The notes under the pieces were generated by a model, which had not been told where the DNA came from, made no database searches, and saw nothing but the letters and a program-made list of their open reading frames with translations. The translations under genes were made by a program, and so were the position numbers. Below, piece by piece: positions 10,779-19,426 of a DNA stretch of 64,000 nt; the first letter of the stretch is position 1, and every line of letters begins with the position of its first letter. Source of the DNA: Streptomyces sp. BV286 (GTDB lineage Bacteria > Actinomycetota > Actinomycetes > Streptomycetales > Streptomycetaceae); NCBI RefSeq assembly GCF_019090165.1, contig NZ_JAHRIB010000143.1, positions 1 through 64,000 of the forward strand, given 5' to 3'.

Positions 10779-12515
10779 ATGAGCGCGCCGTGGATCTCCC
10801 GGCTCGGCGGTGACGAGACCACCGCCCCCGTCCTGCCCGGACCGACGGCCACGGGTGAACGGCCTGACCGGTTCGCCGCGTTCATACGGTATGTGCGGCA
10901 CCGGCGGTGGCCGTACGTGCTGACCGTCGTCGCACTCCTCGCCCAGATGGCGGTCGCGATGGTCACCACCGCCGTCGAGCAGACCCCCACCATCGACGAA
11001 CCGGTGTACGTGGCCACGGCCGAGGTCCACCTCAAGGAGCGAAGCCTCCGCCCGAACCCCGAACACCCGCCCCTGGGCAAACTGATCATCGCGTCCGGCC
11101 TGGTGTTCACCGACGCACGCCTGGACTCCGGATTCGCCGGAAGCCAGCAGGCCCTCGGGCGGCACCTGCTGTACGAGTCGGGCAACGACCCCGGACAGCT
11201 GATGCTGTGGGCACGCCTGCCGATGATCGTCCTGACACTGCTGTTCGGGCTGGTCGTCCTCGCGTTCGCCCGGGATCTCACCGGGCCGGCCGGCGGGCTC
11301 GTGGCACTGGCCCTGTACGCGTTCTCCCCGGACGTCATCGCCAACGGATCGCTGGCCACGCTCGACGTGCCCGCGGCCGGGTTCCTGCTCACGTCCGTGT
11401 GGCTGCTGTGGCGGGCGCGCCGGCATCCGCGCCTGTGCCTCCCGCTCGCCGGGGTGGCGCTGGGCGCCGCCGCGGCCACCAAGATGAGTGTGCTGCCGGT
11501 GGTTCCGGTGCTGATGCTGCTGGGCGTCCTGTCGTTCTGGCAGGCCCGCCGGCCCTCCTCCGGCCCCGACGTCCGCGCCCGGCTGCGGCTCCTCGCGTAC
11601 GGGGTGGCGGCCGCCGTCGGTATGGCACTGGTCGCGGTCGCCGTCGTGTGGGCCACCTATCTCGTCGTCGACCCCCGGCTGCGCTGGGTGCAGCCCGAGA
11701 ACGTGCCGGACATCCGTGGGACGCGCGGCCGCGTCGCGGCGTGGCTGCCGTTCCCCGAGCCCTACCGGGACGGCATGCGCATCCAGTTCGGCTTCGAGTA
11801 CGACATCTGGAAGGGCTTCCTGTTCGGACGACTCTACGAGGGGTCCCTCTGGTACTACCTGCCGGTCGCGCTCCTGGTGAAGACACCGCTCGGCATGCTC
11901 GCCCTGTGGCTCGGCGGCGCCGTCGCGGTCCTGACCGTACGCCGGCTGCGCCCCGCGGCTCCCTACGTCCTCGTCCCCGCGGGCATACTGCTGGCGATCT
12001 CCATGAACGGCGCCCGTGACCTCGGCGTGCGATACGCCGTGTTCATGCCGATGTTCCTCGCGGTCGCCGCCGCGGGGGTGGCGCTCTCCCGCCGACGCGC
12101 GGCCCATCTCGTGACGGCAGCGCTGGTCTGCTTCGTGGCGGTCAGCTCGCTGCGCACCTACCCCTACTACCTGCCGTACTCCAACGAGGCGTTCGGCGGT
12201 CCGTCCAAGACCCATCTGCGGCTGCACGACTCGAACGTCGACTGGGGTCAGGACCTGGGCCGCCTCGCCGGACACCTCCGCCGGCACCATTCCGGCGAGC
12301 GGGTCTGGCTCGTCTACAAGGGCGCGGGCGTGCCCGCCGCCTACGGGATCGACGCGTCCAACCCGCTGCAGGCACCCCTCGGTGAGGTGCACGGGCTGCT
12401 CGTCGTGTCCAACTCCTCGGCCGCGAAGGCCGACGGGCGGCTTGCCGCACTGCTCGACACCAGTACGCCGGTCGACGATGTCGGCCACTCCATCACGGTC
12501 CACCGACGGCGCTGA
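10779..12515 (+). CDS. GT39/PMT-like membrane glycosyltransferase
   Basis: A 578-residue polytopic membrane protein started at ATG 10779 behind GGAAGG. After a transmembrane helix (PYVLTVVALLAQMAVAMV) comes a first extracytoplasmic loop with the acidic TIDEPVYVA motif and PEHPPLGKLI, diagnostic of the PMT/ArnT type (lipid-phosphate-sugar-dependent GT-C transferases). About nine further hydrophobic segments follow, then a soluble C-terminal domain with DSNVDWGQDLGRL and a KGAGVPAAYGID block. It probably transfers a sugar from polyprenyl phosphate to an extracytoplasmic acceptor that cannot be named. It is divergent from NPP1 and 86 bases ahead of the EEP gene. Confidence 0.75.
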   Translation: MSAPWISRLGGDETTAPVLPGPTATGERPDRFAAFIRYVRHRRWPYVLTVVALLAQMAVAMVTTAVEQTPTIDEPVYVATAEVHLKERSLRPNPEHPPLGKLIIASGLVFTDARLDSGFAGSQQALGRHLLYESGNDPGQLMLWARLPMIVLTLLFGLVVLAFARDLTGPAGGLVALALYAFSPDVIANGSLATLDVPAAGFLLTSVWLLWRARRHPRLCLPLAGVALGAAAATKMSVLPVVPVLMLLGVLSFWQARRPSSGPDVRARLRLLAYGVAAAVGMALVAVAVVWATYLVVDPRLRWVQPENVPDIRGTRGRVAAWLPFPEPYRDGMRIQFGFEYDIWKGFLFGRLYEGSLWYYLPVALLVKTPLGMLALWLGGAVAVLTVRRLRPAAPYVLVPAGILLAISMNGARDLGVRYAVFMPMFLAVAAAGVALSRRRAAHLVTAALVCFVAVSSLRTYPYYLPYSNEAFGGPSKTHLRLHDSNVDWGQDLGRLAGHLRRHHSGERVWLVYKGAGVPAAYGIDASNPLQAPLGEVHGLLVVSNSSAAKADGRLAALLDTSTPVDDVGHSITVHRRR

Positions 12516-12600
12516 CGCCAACTGCCATGGAGGAATGGGCCAGTCACGTCTGTCACTTCGGTCCCGCTGGTTGAGCCCGGTCGCCGGTATCGTCGATGTC

Positions 12601-13503
12601 ATGACAACGCGTCGTACGAGGAGGCGCGGTGGGGCCCGAGCGATCGCGACGGCCCTCATGTGCGTACTGGTGGCACTCCCCGCGAGAAGCGGCGCCGCAC
12701 CCGACAGGGCCGCCGCGCCGAAGGCCGACCGGGGTCTGTACGTCGGCACGTTCAACATCTACGGGAACATCGGCCACCGGGGCGACGCCGGCGACTGGAT
12801 CAAGGACGAGGCCGACGCCATCAGGGACCTCACCCCCGGTGACATGGACCGGTGGCTGTTCATCGGCCTGCAGGAAGTCTGCAAGTCCCAAGGTGAGCGC
12901 TTCGCCCGGGAGTTGGGGCTGCGCAGCGCGTTCGTCGACACCGGTACGAAGTGTGCGGACGGCCAGCCGTACGGGAACGCCGTCCTGTTCCACTCGGCCG
13001 TGCGGATCCTGGCACCGGCGCTGCTCCCCAACCCGGACAACAGGAGCGGGGAGCGGGGCATCATCTGTGCGGTCGTCCGCGCTCCGGGACATACGGACGG
13101 GCCTGGCCCGTACGTCACGGCGTGCAGTACGCACCTCAGCGTCGGCGTCACGAAAGACGGGGAACGGGCGGCGCAGACCGCGTTCATCCGCGAGGACTGG
13201 AAACCGGACGGCGTCCACGTACTGGGCGCAGACGGCCCGGTCGTCCTCGCGGGCGACCTGAACGCCCCGCCCGACGCGCGGGAAATGGACGTCATGTACA
13301 ACGGCAGGAGCAGCGAGGCGAGCGGCCCGCGGGAGAGCGGACCGCGATACGCCCGGCCGACCTACGACGACGGACGCAAGATCGACTACTTGTTCGCCTG
13401 GGGCACGCGGGGCTCCGCGCGCTGGCGCGACACCGGGGTCCGCCGGACCGTCAACTCGGACCACAGCTTCTACTACGGCAGGTTGTCGACGGGCACCGGA
13501 TGA
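12601..13503 (+). CDS. Secreted endonuclease/exonuclease/phosphatase (EEP) family protein
   Basis: A 300-residue protein with a twin-Arg-containing signal peptide (residues 1-33: RRTRRRGG then a hydrophobic ATALMCVLVALPARS). The EEP metal-site motifs are present: GTFNIYGN, the catalytic Glu in GLQEVCKS, GDLNAPPD, and the terminal NSDHSFYYG with its His. The substrate could be DNA, RNA, a phospholipid or a phosphorylated polyol; the family does not allow a choice. It overlaps the convergent acyltransferase fusion gene by 31 bases at the 3' ends. Confidence 0.8.
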   Translation: MTTRRTRRRGGARAIATALMCVLVALPARSGAAPDRAAAPKADRGLYVGTFNIYGNIGHRGDAGDWIKDEADAIRDLTPGDMDRWLFIGLQEVCKSQGERFARELGLRSAFVDTGTKCADGQPYGNAVLFHSAVRILAPALLPNPDNRSGERGIICAVVRAPGHTDGPGPYVTACSTHLSVGVTKDGERAAQTAFIREDWKPDGVHVLGADGPVVLAGDLNAPPDAREMDVMYNGRSSEASGPRESGPRYARPTYDDGRKIDYLFAWGTRGSARWRDTGVRRTVNSDHSFYYGRLSTGTG

Positions 13504-15215
13504 GAAGGGAATTCCGGCGCGGGTGAGCGGGCGGCCTCGGGCCGGTGGACGCCTCGCGGCCGGTACCCCAGCCGGTCCGCCACCCCCACCAGATCCGCCA
13601 GCAGCCAGATGATGGCCAGCCACATCTCGGTGCCCTGGAGACCGGGATCCCGGCCCGGGCCCGAACCTCCCTCGCCCGGCGGACCGAACCCGAACCCGGC
13701 TCCGTCCCGCCACCCCCGCAGAGCCTGCGCCAACTGTTCGCCGGCCCACGACCGTGCCTCGGCCGTCCGGTGGCCCGTCTGCCGGCCGGCGAGCCACAAC
13801 GGGTGTGCCACGTCCAGCACGTTGCACGCGTTCTGACGGCCCGCCGCGAACCAGCGCGGATCACCGCCGTGGGCGAGGACGGTGTCCACCACGCGCTCCG
13901 GGTACGGCAGGCGCAGGCCGAACTGCGCGAACGAGCCACGCGTGAGCCGGTAGAAGCCGTTGACGAGCTGCAGCCGGCCCGCCGCGGGCGAAGGCGCCCG
14001 GCCCCACATCCCCGTCCACGGATCCACCCGGGTGCCCAACCAGCCGAACAGCGCCTCCAGCACGCCCGGTTCACCCGCGGCCGCGCCCATCCCGAGGTTG
14101 TGGTGCGCACCGGTCGCCCAGCAGTCCACCCAGGCACCGGCCGACCAGGTGCGGGTCTCCCACGGCAGCGACTCCAGACGGGCGACCAGCTGACCGGCCG
14201 TCATGCGTCCCACCGCATGCACCGGATGGGCGAACCGGGAGCCCAGCAGGTCCAGCGCGTACCCCACGGACAGCACGTGGTACTCGGCGGCGCCGTCGTC
14301 GGTCCAGCCGTCCGGTGCGGGGGCGGGCAGCACGCCCGGGTCGCCGTCGGGGGCGAGTTCGGGCACCAGTCCCTCGGCCGGGTCCTGCAGTGCGCGCAGC
14401 CGCTCGGCGTGTGCGGCGGCTGTCAGCTGCGGCGGAGGGGAGCCCAGCAGCAGGTCGGCGATCTCCACGGCGTCGCAGTGGGCGCGAACGGTCGCAGGCG
14501 TGCCGGGCCGGTCGCGGTACCTGCCCGCTTCGGCGTCCCAGGCGCGGGCGAGGAGGCCGGCGGACTGCGTCCTGGCCCGGTCGGCGAACCGGGCGGCCGC
14601 GTCCCCGAGCCCACCGTCCGCCGTCCCGTTGCGGGAGGGGGCGGGCTCGCGCCGGTCGCGCAGCCGACGGGCCGGGTTGCCCGCGGCGACCGACCAGGCC
14701 GGCAGATCCTTGGTCACGACCGCGCCGGCGCCCACCACACAGTGGTCGCCGATGGTCACCCCGTCCAGGACGACGGCGTTCGAGCCGATCCACACGTCGT
14801 CGCCGACGGTGATGCCCTTGCGGGTGAGGGGCTGGTGGTGCACCGGCAGGCCGGGCGCGAACCCGTGGTTGAAGCCGAGCAGCGAGCTGTGGGCGCCGAT
14901 CCGCACCCCGTCCCCCAGCACGATCCTCCCCCGCACGGTGGCGTACGGATTGACGGTGCAGTCGGAGCCGGTGGTCACCTCGCCGGTGACGTAGGCGTGG
15001 CCGGCGATGTAGGAGTTCTCGCCGAGACGCAGTACGTCGGTGAACACCCCGGCGGCGGGGGAGACGTAACAGTGCGGGCCGAAGCTCGCCCCGCCTTTGG
15101 CCAGCCGCTCCTGATGTTCGGTCTGGGCGTCCCGCTGCGCGGCGGAGGCCCGAGGGCCGAAGTCCCATGGGCAGTAGTCGAAGTAGGCGTCCTCGTACGT
15201 GGTTTCCGCATCCAT
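13473..15215 (-). CDS. Hexapeptide acyltransferase fused to a glycosidase-like (alpha-toroid) domain
   Basis: A 580-residue protein with ATG at 15215. Residues about 45-195 are a left-handed beta-helix transferase with hexapeptide repeats (DCTVNPYATVRGRIVLGDGV, DDVWIGSNAVVLDGVTIGD) and the GxGAVVTKDLPxxxVAAGNPAR ending typical of maltose/galactoside O-acetyltransferases. A helix-rich region of about 360 residues follows, with PWETRTWSAGAWVDCWATG, WTGMWGR, LVNGFYRLTRGSFAQFG, NACNVLDVAHPLWLA and GTEMWLAIIWLLADLVG, resembling (alpha/alpha)6-barrel sugar-processing enzymes. No signal peptide is seen, so it should be cytoplasmic. It may acetylate and process the same glycan or polyol. The fusion is unusual. 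Confidence 0.7.
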   Translation of the reverse strand: MDAETTYEDAYFDYCPWDFGPRASAAQRDAQTEHQERLAKGGASFGPHCYVSPAAGVFTDVLRLGENSYIAGHAYVTGEVTTGSDCTVNPYATVRGRIVLGDGVRIGAHSSLLGFNHGFAPGLPVHHQPLTRKGITVGDDVWIGSNAVVLDGVTIGDHCVVGAGAVVTKDLPAWSVAAGNPARRLRDRREPAPSRNGTADGGLGDAAARFADRARTQSAGLLARAWDAEAGRYRDRPGTPATVRAHCDAVEIADLLLGSPPPQLTAAAHAERLRALQDPAEGLVPELAPDGDPGVLPAPAPDGWTDDGAAEYHVLSVGYALDLLGSRFAHPVHAVGRMTAGQLVARLESLPWETRTWSAGAWVDCWATGAHHNLGMGAAAGEPGVLEALFGWLGTRVDPWTGMWGRAPSPAAGRLQLVNGFYRLTRGSFAQFGLRLPYPERVVDTVLAHGGDPRWFAAGRQNACNVLDVAHPLWLAGRQTGHRTAEARSWAGEQLAQALRGWRDGAGFGFGPPGEGGSGPGRDPGLQGTEMWLAIIWLLADLVGVADRLGYRPRGVHRPEAARSPAPEFPSHPVPVDNLP

Positions 15216-15368
15216 CGCACGCGAGCATAGAGAGCGCTTGCTGTCCCGGCAATGCTCCCTGCGCCGGGCAGGGGCCCGGACGGTCGTGTCAGCCGGATTG
15301 TTCGAGGTCCGGACCTTAGCGTGGCCACTGGAAGACCGGATCCCGTGACACGAACCCCTGGTGGCGCG

Positions 15369-16010
15369 ATGTGCTGGAGTGCGACGGCCGACCTCGTGGC
15401 GGGCAGCGCAATCGCCGCGGTCGGAGTGGCCTGCCTGGCGCGGGCCCGCCGGGCGGCCGATCTGCCGCTGGCTGCGCTGCCTCTGATCCTGGGCGCCCAC
15501 CAGTTCGTCGAGTCCGTCGTCTGGCGCTCAGGTGGCGGCCCGGGCCCCGCCACCGTGGCCTGGGCGGTGATCGCGCTCCCGCTGCTCGCGGTGTGGGTGC
15601 CCGCGGGGGTGCTGTGCGTGGCACCGCCGCGGAACGTACGGCCGCTGACGGTCCCGCTCGTCGCCGGGCTCGCCACCGCGGCGGTGCTCTCGTACCGCCT
15701 CGCCACGCACTCCGTGACGGCCGAGGTCCGCGGCCACACCGTCGGCTATGCCGTCACCCTGCCCGGTGCGGAGGTCATCGTGGTGGGCTATCTGCTCGCC
15801 ACGGTCGGTTCGCTGCTGCTGTCCGGTCACCATCTCCTGCGCGTGCTCGGCGTCCTGGTGGCCGTGGGTGCGGTGGTCTGCTGGGCGCTGTGGGAACGGG
15901 AGTTCATCTCGACCTGGTGCGCGTTCGCGGCCGTGTGCTCGCTGGTCCTGTACCGCTGGGTGCGGCGGCCGGTGTCATCCGGCGTCCCGCGGGTGCCGGC
16001 CGGACGGTGA
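15369..16010 (+). CDS. DUF6629-type integral membrane protein
   Basis: A 213-residue protein starting at ATG 15369 (MCWSATADLVAGS), the usual start of the family. I count about seven hydrophobic segments (for example AVGVACLA, LPLAALPLILGAHQFVESVVW, PLLAVWVPAGVLCVA, VIVVGYLLATVGSLLL, VLGVLVAVGAVVCWALW). The HQFVESVVW helix carries a conserved His/Glu pair. No function is known for the family. It is divergent from the acyltransferase fusion gene with about 150 bases between them. Confidence 0.75.
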   Translation: MCWSATADLVAGSAIAAVGVACLARARRAADLPLAALPLILGAHQFVESVVWRSGGGPGPATVAWAVIALPLLAVWVPAGVLCVAPPRNVRPLTVPLVAGLATAAVLSYRLATHSVTAEVRGHTVGYAVTLPGAEVIVVGYLLATVGSLLLSGHHLLRVLGVLVAVGAVVCWALWEREFISTWCAFAAVCSLVLYRWVRRPVSSGVPRVPAGR

Positions 16011-16124
16011 CAGGTGTCCGACGGTGGCATCCGCAGGCAGGTGCCGCACGAAGGAGAAGGGGGTGCCGCCTTCACGGCCGGTGGCGGCCGCGTCCCCTAC
16101 CTCACCTCCGGCCCTCGTGCGTAC

Positions 16125-16153
16125 ATGAGTACCTACGCCGTCGCCATGAGTAC
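16125..16153. promoter_or_regulatory. Direct repeat ATGAGTAC with 21-bp period upstream of the small membrane protein
   Basis: ATGAGTAC occurs at 16125-16132 and again at 16146-16153; both copies are followed by a nearly matching ACGC-rich tail (CTACGC and GCACGC). A spacing of 21 bp places both copies on the same face of DNA, as expected for tandem binding of a response regulator or an alternative sigma/activator. The site is about 93 bases upstream of the SCO4225-type gene. Confidence 0.5.
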
Positions 16154-16245
16154 GCACGCTCAGGACCAGGCGATCTCCCGCGGGCAGAGTTGACCCCGAC
16201 GGGGGCCGGAGAAGCCGGGCCCCTTCGAACAGGGGAGCACGCGCC

Positions 16246-16548
16246 ATGAGTTCGGTCCTCGGAGCCCGTATGTCCGCCACACCGTTCGGCACGTGGCCCG
16301 CCCGCGTGTACCTCGCGGTGTGCGCCGCGCTGATCGTCTGGCTCGCGGTCGTCTCGTCCCAGCCGCAGGACGACGCCTCGCTCGCCGCCGTGGTCCCGCT
16401 CCTCCTCACGGCGCCCACCAGCTTGCTCGTACTGGCCGTGCCGGACGGGATGACGGCCGGACTGTACGCCGTGCTCGTCATGTCCGCCGTGGTCAACGCC
16501 TGGGTGATAGACGTGATCTGGCGGCGGCTCGGCAGCCGGAGGGGCTGA
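16246..16548 (+). CDS. Small SCO4225-type membrane protein
   Basis: A 100-residue protein with three hydrophobic segments (VYLAVCAALIVWLAVV, AAVVPLLLTAPTSLLVLAV, GLYAVLVMSAVVNAWVIDVIW) separated by a conserved-looking QDDASLAAVVPLLLTAPTS block. This pattern matches the SCO4225-type family known only from actinobacteria; function unknown. Start ATG 16246 lies behind GGGGAGCACGCGCC. It precedes the SDR gene by 44 bases and may be co-transcribed with it. Confidence 0.7.
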   Translation: MSSVLGARMSATPFGTWPARVYLAVCAALIVWLAVVSSQPQDDASLAAVVPLLLTAPTSLLVLAVPDGMTAGLYAVLVMSAVVNAWVIDVIWRRLGSRRG

Positions 16549-16592
16549 TTCGCCCCTGCTCGGGGCGGGGCCGGGATGCGTATGCTCGCCCG

Positions 16593-17399
16593 ATGACCGG
16601 ACAAGAGATCAAACAGGGGAGCCACCGGGGTCTGCTCGCGGACCAGGTGGTCATGATCACGGGTGCGTCCAGTGGTATCGGCGAGGCCGCGGCACACCTC
16701 TTCGCACAGGAGGGCGCCGCGGTCGTTCTCATGGCGCGCCGGGCGGAGCGGTTGCGTGAGGTCACCGAGAGGATCACCGCGAGCGGCGGTCGGGCCCTCG
16801 CCGTCCCGGGCGACGTCGCTGTCGCGGCCGACGTGGGCCGCGTCGTCGACGCGGCGGTGGAGCACTTCGGGGGCCTCGACTCCGCCTTCAACAACGCGGG
16901 TTACGCCACGGTCGGGACCCTCCTGCACGAGACGGACGACGAGGTGTACGACCGCACGATGGACGTCAACGTCCGCGGCGTGTGGAACTGCATGAAGCAC
17001 CAGCTGCCGGTGATGCTGGCCCGGGGCAAGGGCGGATCCATCGTCAACACCAGCAGCACGGCGGGCCGTTACGCGACCGGTGCCTCCGTCCCGTACGTGG
17101 CGGCCAAGCACGCGATCCTGGGCATCACCCGGGCGGCCGCCTCCGAGTACGGGGAGCACGGCATCCGGGTCAACGCGCTCGTGGTCGGAACGACGCGCAG
17201 CGAGATGATCGACGAGGCGGTGCGGCAGATCCCGGACCTGGAACAGGCGTTCATCGCGCCGCAGATCCAGAAGCGCATGGCGTCGCCACGGGAGATCGCC
17301 GAGGCGGCGGCGTGGCTGTGCAGCGGGCGCTCCTCCTTCGTCACCGGTACCGCGATGCCGGTGGACGGGGGCATCTCGGCGCAGGCCAAGGCCGGCTGA
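16593..17399 (+). CDS. Short-chain dehydrogenase/reductase (SDR)
   Basis: A 268-residue classical SDR. The cofactor motif TGASSGIG is at 23-30, NNAG at 100-103, the catalytic Ser in NTSSTAG near 154, and Tyr168/Lys172 in YVAAK. An Arg pair after the second strand (MARRAER) suggests NADP(H). The C-terminal SSFVTGTAMPVDGGISAQ block is typical of 3-oxoacyl-ACP-reductase-like SDRs. The substrate cannot be predicted. It converges with the TauD gene, with a strong terminator between them. Confidence 0.9.
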   Translation: MTGQEIKQGSHRGLLADQVVMITGASSGIGEAAAHLFAQEGAAVVLMARRAERLREVTERITASGGRALAVPGDVAVAADVGRVVDAAVEHFGGLDSAFNNAGYATVGTLLHETDDEVYDRTMDVNVRGVWNCMKHQLPVMLARGKGGSIVNTSSTAGRYATGASVPYVAAKHAILGITRAAASEYGEHGIRVNALVVGTTRSEMIDEAVRQIPDLEQAFIAPQIQKRMASPREIAEAAAWLCSGRSSFVTGTAMPVDGGISAQAKAG

Positions 17400-17407
17400 G
17401 AGCCGCG

Positions 17408-17455
17408 CGACCGCCCGGCCGGGCACGAGCATCCGCTTCGGGCCCGGCCGGGTCG
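17408..17455. terminator. Bidirectional terminator between SDR and TauD-type genes
   Basis: CGACC plus CCGGCCGGGC (17408-17424 with a 2-base bulge) pairs with GCCCGGCCGGGTCG (17442-17455) across a 17-base loop. It lies between two convergent genes. Confidence 0.65.
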
Positions 17456-17462
17456 TCCGTCC

Positions 17463-18413
17463 TCACCAGCGCTGCGGTTCACTGCCCACGAGGGGAACCG
17501 ACGGCTTGCCGTCGACGCCGACCGGTACGTCGCCCGCGAGCATCACCCGGTGCATGACGCGTGGATGGTCGAGGTGCGCCGTGTCACTCGGGGCCAGGTG
17601 CATGGTGGCCCGGTTGTCCCAGAAGGCCACACTGCCCGGCTCCCAGCGGAAGCGGACCGTGTACTCGGGCCGGGTCGCCTGGCCCAGCAGCATCTCCAGC
17701 AGCGGCGCGCTCTCCGTGCGGGAGAGCCCGAGGATCTGCTCGACGTAGTAGCCGTTGACGAACAGCACGCGCTCGCCCGTCTCCGGGTGCACCCGCACCA
17801 GCGGATGCTCCGAGGCGACCTGCCGGTCCAGCAGATGGCGTGCGTACGCGTCCTCGCCGGGCCGCGTCTGGTACCCGACCCCGAGCCGGTGCTCCGCGCG
17901 CAGCCCGTCGACGAAGTCCCGCAGAGGTGCCGAGAGTCCCGCGTAGGCGGCCGCCAGGTTGGACCAGGTGGTGTCGCCGCCGTACGGGGGCACGGACTCG
18001 GCGCGCAGAATGGTCGCGGCCGGCGGATCGACGCGGGCGCCGTGGTCGCAGTGCCAGCCGCGCAGCAGCGAGTGGCGGCGCCTGCGCAGCCACTCGTCCT
18101 GGTCCATTCCGTACCGTCCGCCGAGTTCCAGCCGGTCGGCGGTCGTCTCGATCTCCGGGACGCCGACGGGTGACGCGCTGCCGCGCCGGGCCAGACGGAC
18201 CGGTTCGCCAAAGCGCCGGGCGAAAGCGACGTGGGCGGCGTGGTCCAGTCGCTGCCCGCGGAAGAACACCACCTTCCAGCGCAGCACCGCCGCCCGGATC
18301 CCGGCGACCACGGCGTCGTCCAGCTCCCCGGCCAGGTCGACGCCCGTGATGTCGGCGCCGATGTGGCCGGCGGCGGGCCTGACCTCGATCCGTGTGCCCC
18401 TGTCCGTCGTCAT
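17463..18413 (-). CDS. TauD/TfdA-family Fe(II)/2-oxoglutarate dioxygenase
   Basis: A 316-residue enzyme started at ATG 18413. The iron ligands are H121 and D123 in WHCDHG and the distal His272 in WDNRATMH; Arg289 in MHRV should bind 2-oxoglutarate. The PPYGGDTTWSNLAAAY block and LFVNGYYVEQILGLSRTES are typical of the family. Such enzymes hydroxylate small carboxylates, sulfonates or amino-acid-like molecules. It lies 88 bases downstream of the TetR gene on the same strand and beside a divergent permease-amidohydrolase pair, so it probably shares a catabolic pathway with them. Confidence 0.88.
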   Translation of the reverse strand: MTTDRGTRIEVRPAAGHIGADITGVDLAGELDDAVVAGIRAAVLRWKVVFFRGQRLDHAAHVAFARRFGEPVRLARRGSASPVGVPEIETTADRLELGGRYGMDQDEWLRRRRHSLLRGWHCDHGARVDPPAATILRAESVPPYGGDTTWSNLAAAYAGLSAPLRDFVDGLRAEHRLGVGYQTRPGEDAYARHLLDRQVASEHPLVRVHPETGERVLFVNGYYVEQILGLSRTESAPLLEMLLGQATRPEYTVRFRWEPGSVAFWDNRATMHLAPSDTAHLDHPRVMHRVMLAGDVPVGVDGKPSVPLVGSEPQRW

Positions 18414-18501
18414 GCCTACTCCGTCGGTCGTGCGTGGCGGCTCGTCGGGGCCAGCATGACCTTTCCGCCCGGCGCGCGACAGTGCGCCTCGGGACAACGG
18501 G

Positions 18502-19206
18502 TCACGGCTGCGCCCGCTGGGCGCGGGCCCGGGCCGCGAGGGCGTCGAGCAGCAGGTCCACCGCGTGCTCGAAGGAACTGCCGGCCATGGCGTGCAGCTC
18601 GTGCCGCACCTCGGCCAGGGCGGGATAGGTCTCCGGGTCGACCGCCTGGTAGGCCTGCGTCCACGCCTGCTCGTCGGCCTCGCGCTGCTGCCGGGGGAGT
18701 GCCAGGCACGCGGCGTCCAGGGCCGCGTGACCGAGGACCGTGTCGATGAAGGCCAGGTAGAGGCGGACGGCCTGGGCGGGCGGGAAGCCGGCCGTGAGCA
18801 GCAGCCCCACCCCGGTCTCCACCGCACGGAACTCGTTGTCTGCGCGGGTCACACGGTACGAGGCCATGGCGGCGGCGCGCGGATGGGTGAGATACCCGGC
18901 GCGTACCCGCATCGCCATCTCGCGCAGCGAGGCGACCCAGTCGGGGCCGGGCGCGAATCCGGCCATGGCGTCGCCGATGATCCGGTCGGACACGGCCAGC
19001 AGCAGGTCGTCCGTGTTGCGGAAGTAGCGGTAGAGCGCGCTCGGATCGCATCCCAGGGCCGCGCCCAGGCGGCGCACGCTCAGGGCCTCGGGACCGTGTT
19101 CGCCGATGAGGCGCAGCGCGGTCGCCGTGATGAGTTCCCTGGACAGCAGGGCTCCCGTGGCGGTGGGGCGGCGGCGTCGGCTCTGCTGGGGGGCTCGGGT
19201 GGACAT
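18502..19206 (-). CDS. TetR-family transcriptional regulator
   Basis: A 234-residue regulator started at ATG 19206 with AAAGGAACC upstream. The N-terminal helix-turn-helix is at about 18-75 (ITATALRLIGEHGPEALSVRRLGAALGCDPSALYRYFRN). The ligand domain includes TetR_C-like helices (VRLYLAFIDTVLGHAAL). The gene is divergent from the APC permease and upstream of the dioxygenase, so it is the likely local repressor. Two dyads in the 19207-19426 spacer are candidate operators. Confidence 0.88.
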   Translation of the reverse strand: MSTRAPQQSRRRRPTATGALLSRELITATALRLIGEHGPEALSVRRLGAALGCDPSALYRYFRNTDDLLLAVSDRIIGDAMAGFAPGPDWVASLREMAMRVRAGYLTHPRAAAMASYRVTRADNEFRAVETGVGLLLTAGFPPAQAVRLYLAFIDTVLGHAALDAACLALPRQQREADEQAWTQAYQAVDPETYPALAEVRHELHAMAGSSFEHAVDLLLDALAARARAQRAQP

Positions 19207-19297
19207 GGCGAGTGGTTCCTTTCGCGCCGTGGGACCGCCGGGCGGCCCGCCGCGGTGCGGGTGCGTCACCGGCGCGGCTGTCGAGGGGGCTGCGCGG

Positions 19298-19341
19298 GTT
19301 CAGTGAACGGCCGGCCCCAGCCTTATGTCAACGGCATTGAC
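19298..19341. promoter_or_regulatory. Two candidate TetR operators in the divergent spacer
   Basis: GTTCAGTGAAC (19298-19308) is a perfect 11-bp dyad. GTCAACGGCATTGAC (19327-19341) has perfect 5-bp arms around a 5-base centre. The second arm, TTGACG, could also be the -35 of the rightward promoter, and its complement TTGACA that of the leftward one, so repressor binding here would shut off both sides. Confidence 0.5.
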
Positions 19342-19426
19342 GCAAAGTGTGCCGACGTTGTTCCATCCATCGCATCCCCACACGGCTCTTCCTCCCTGTC
19401 CCTCTCCCTCCTCGTGAGGAGCCCTG

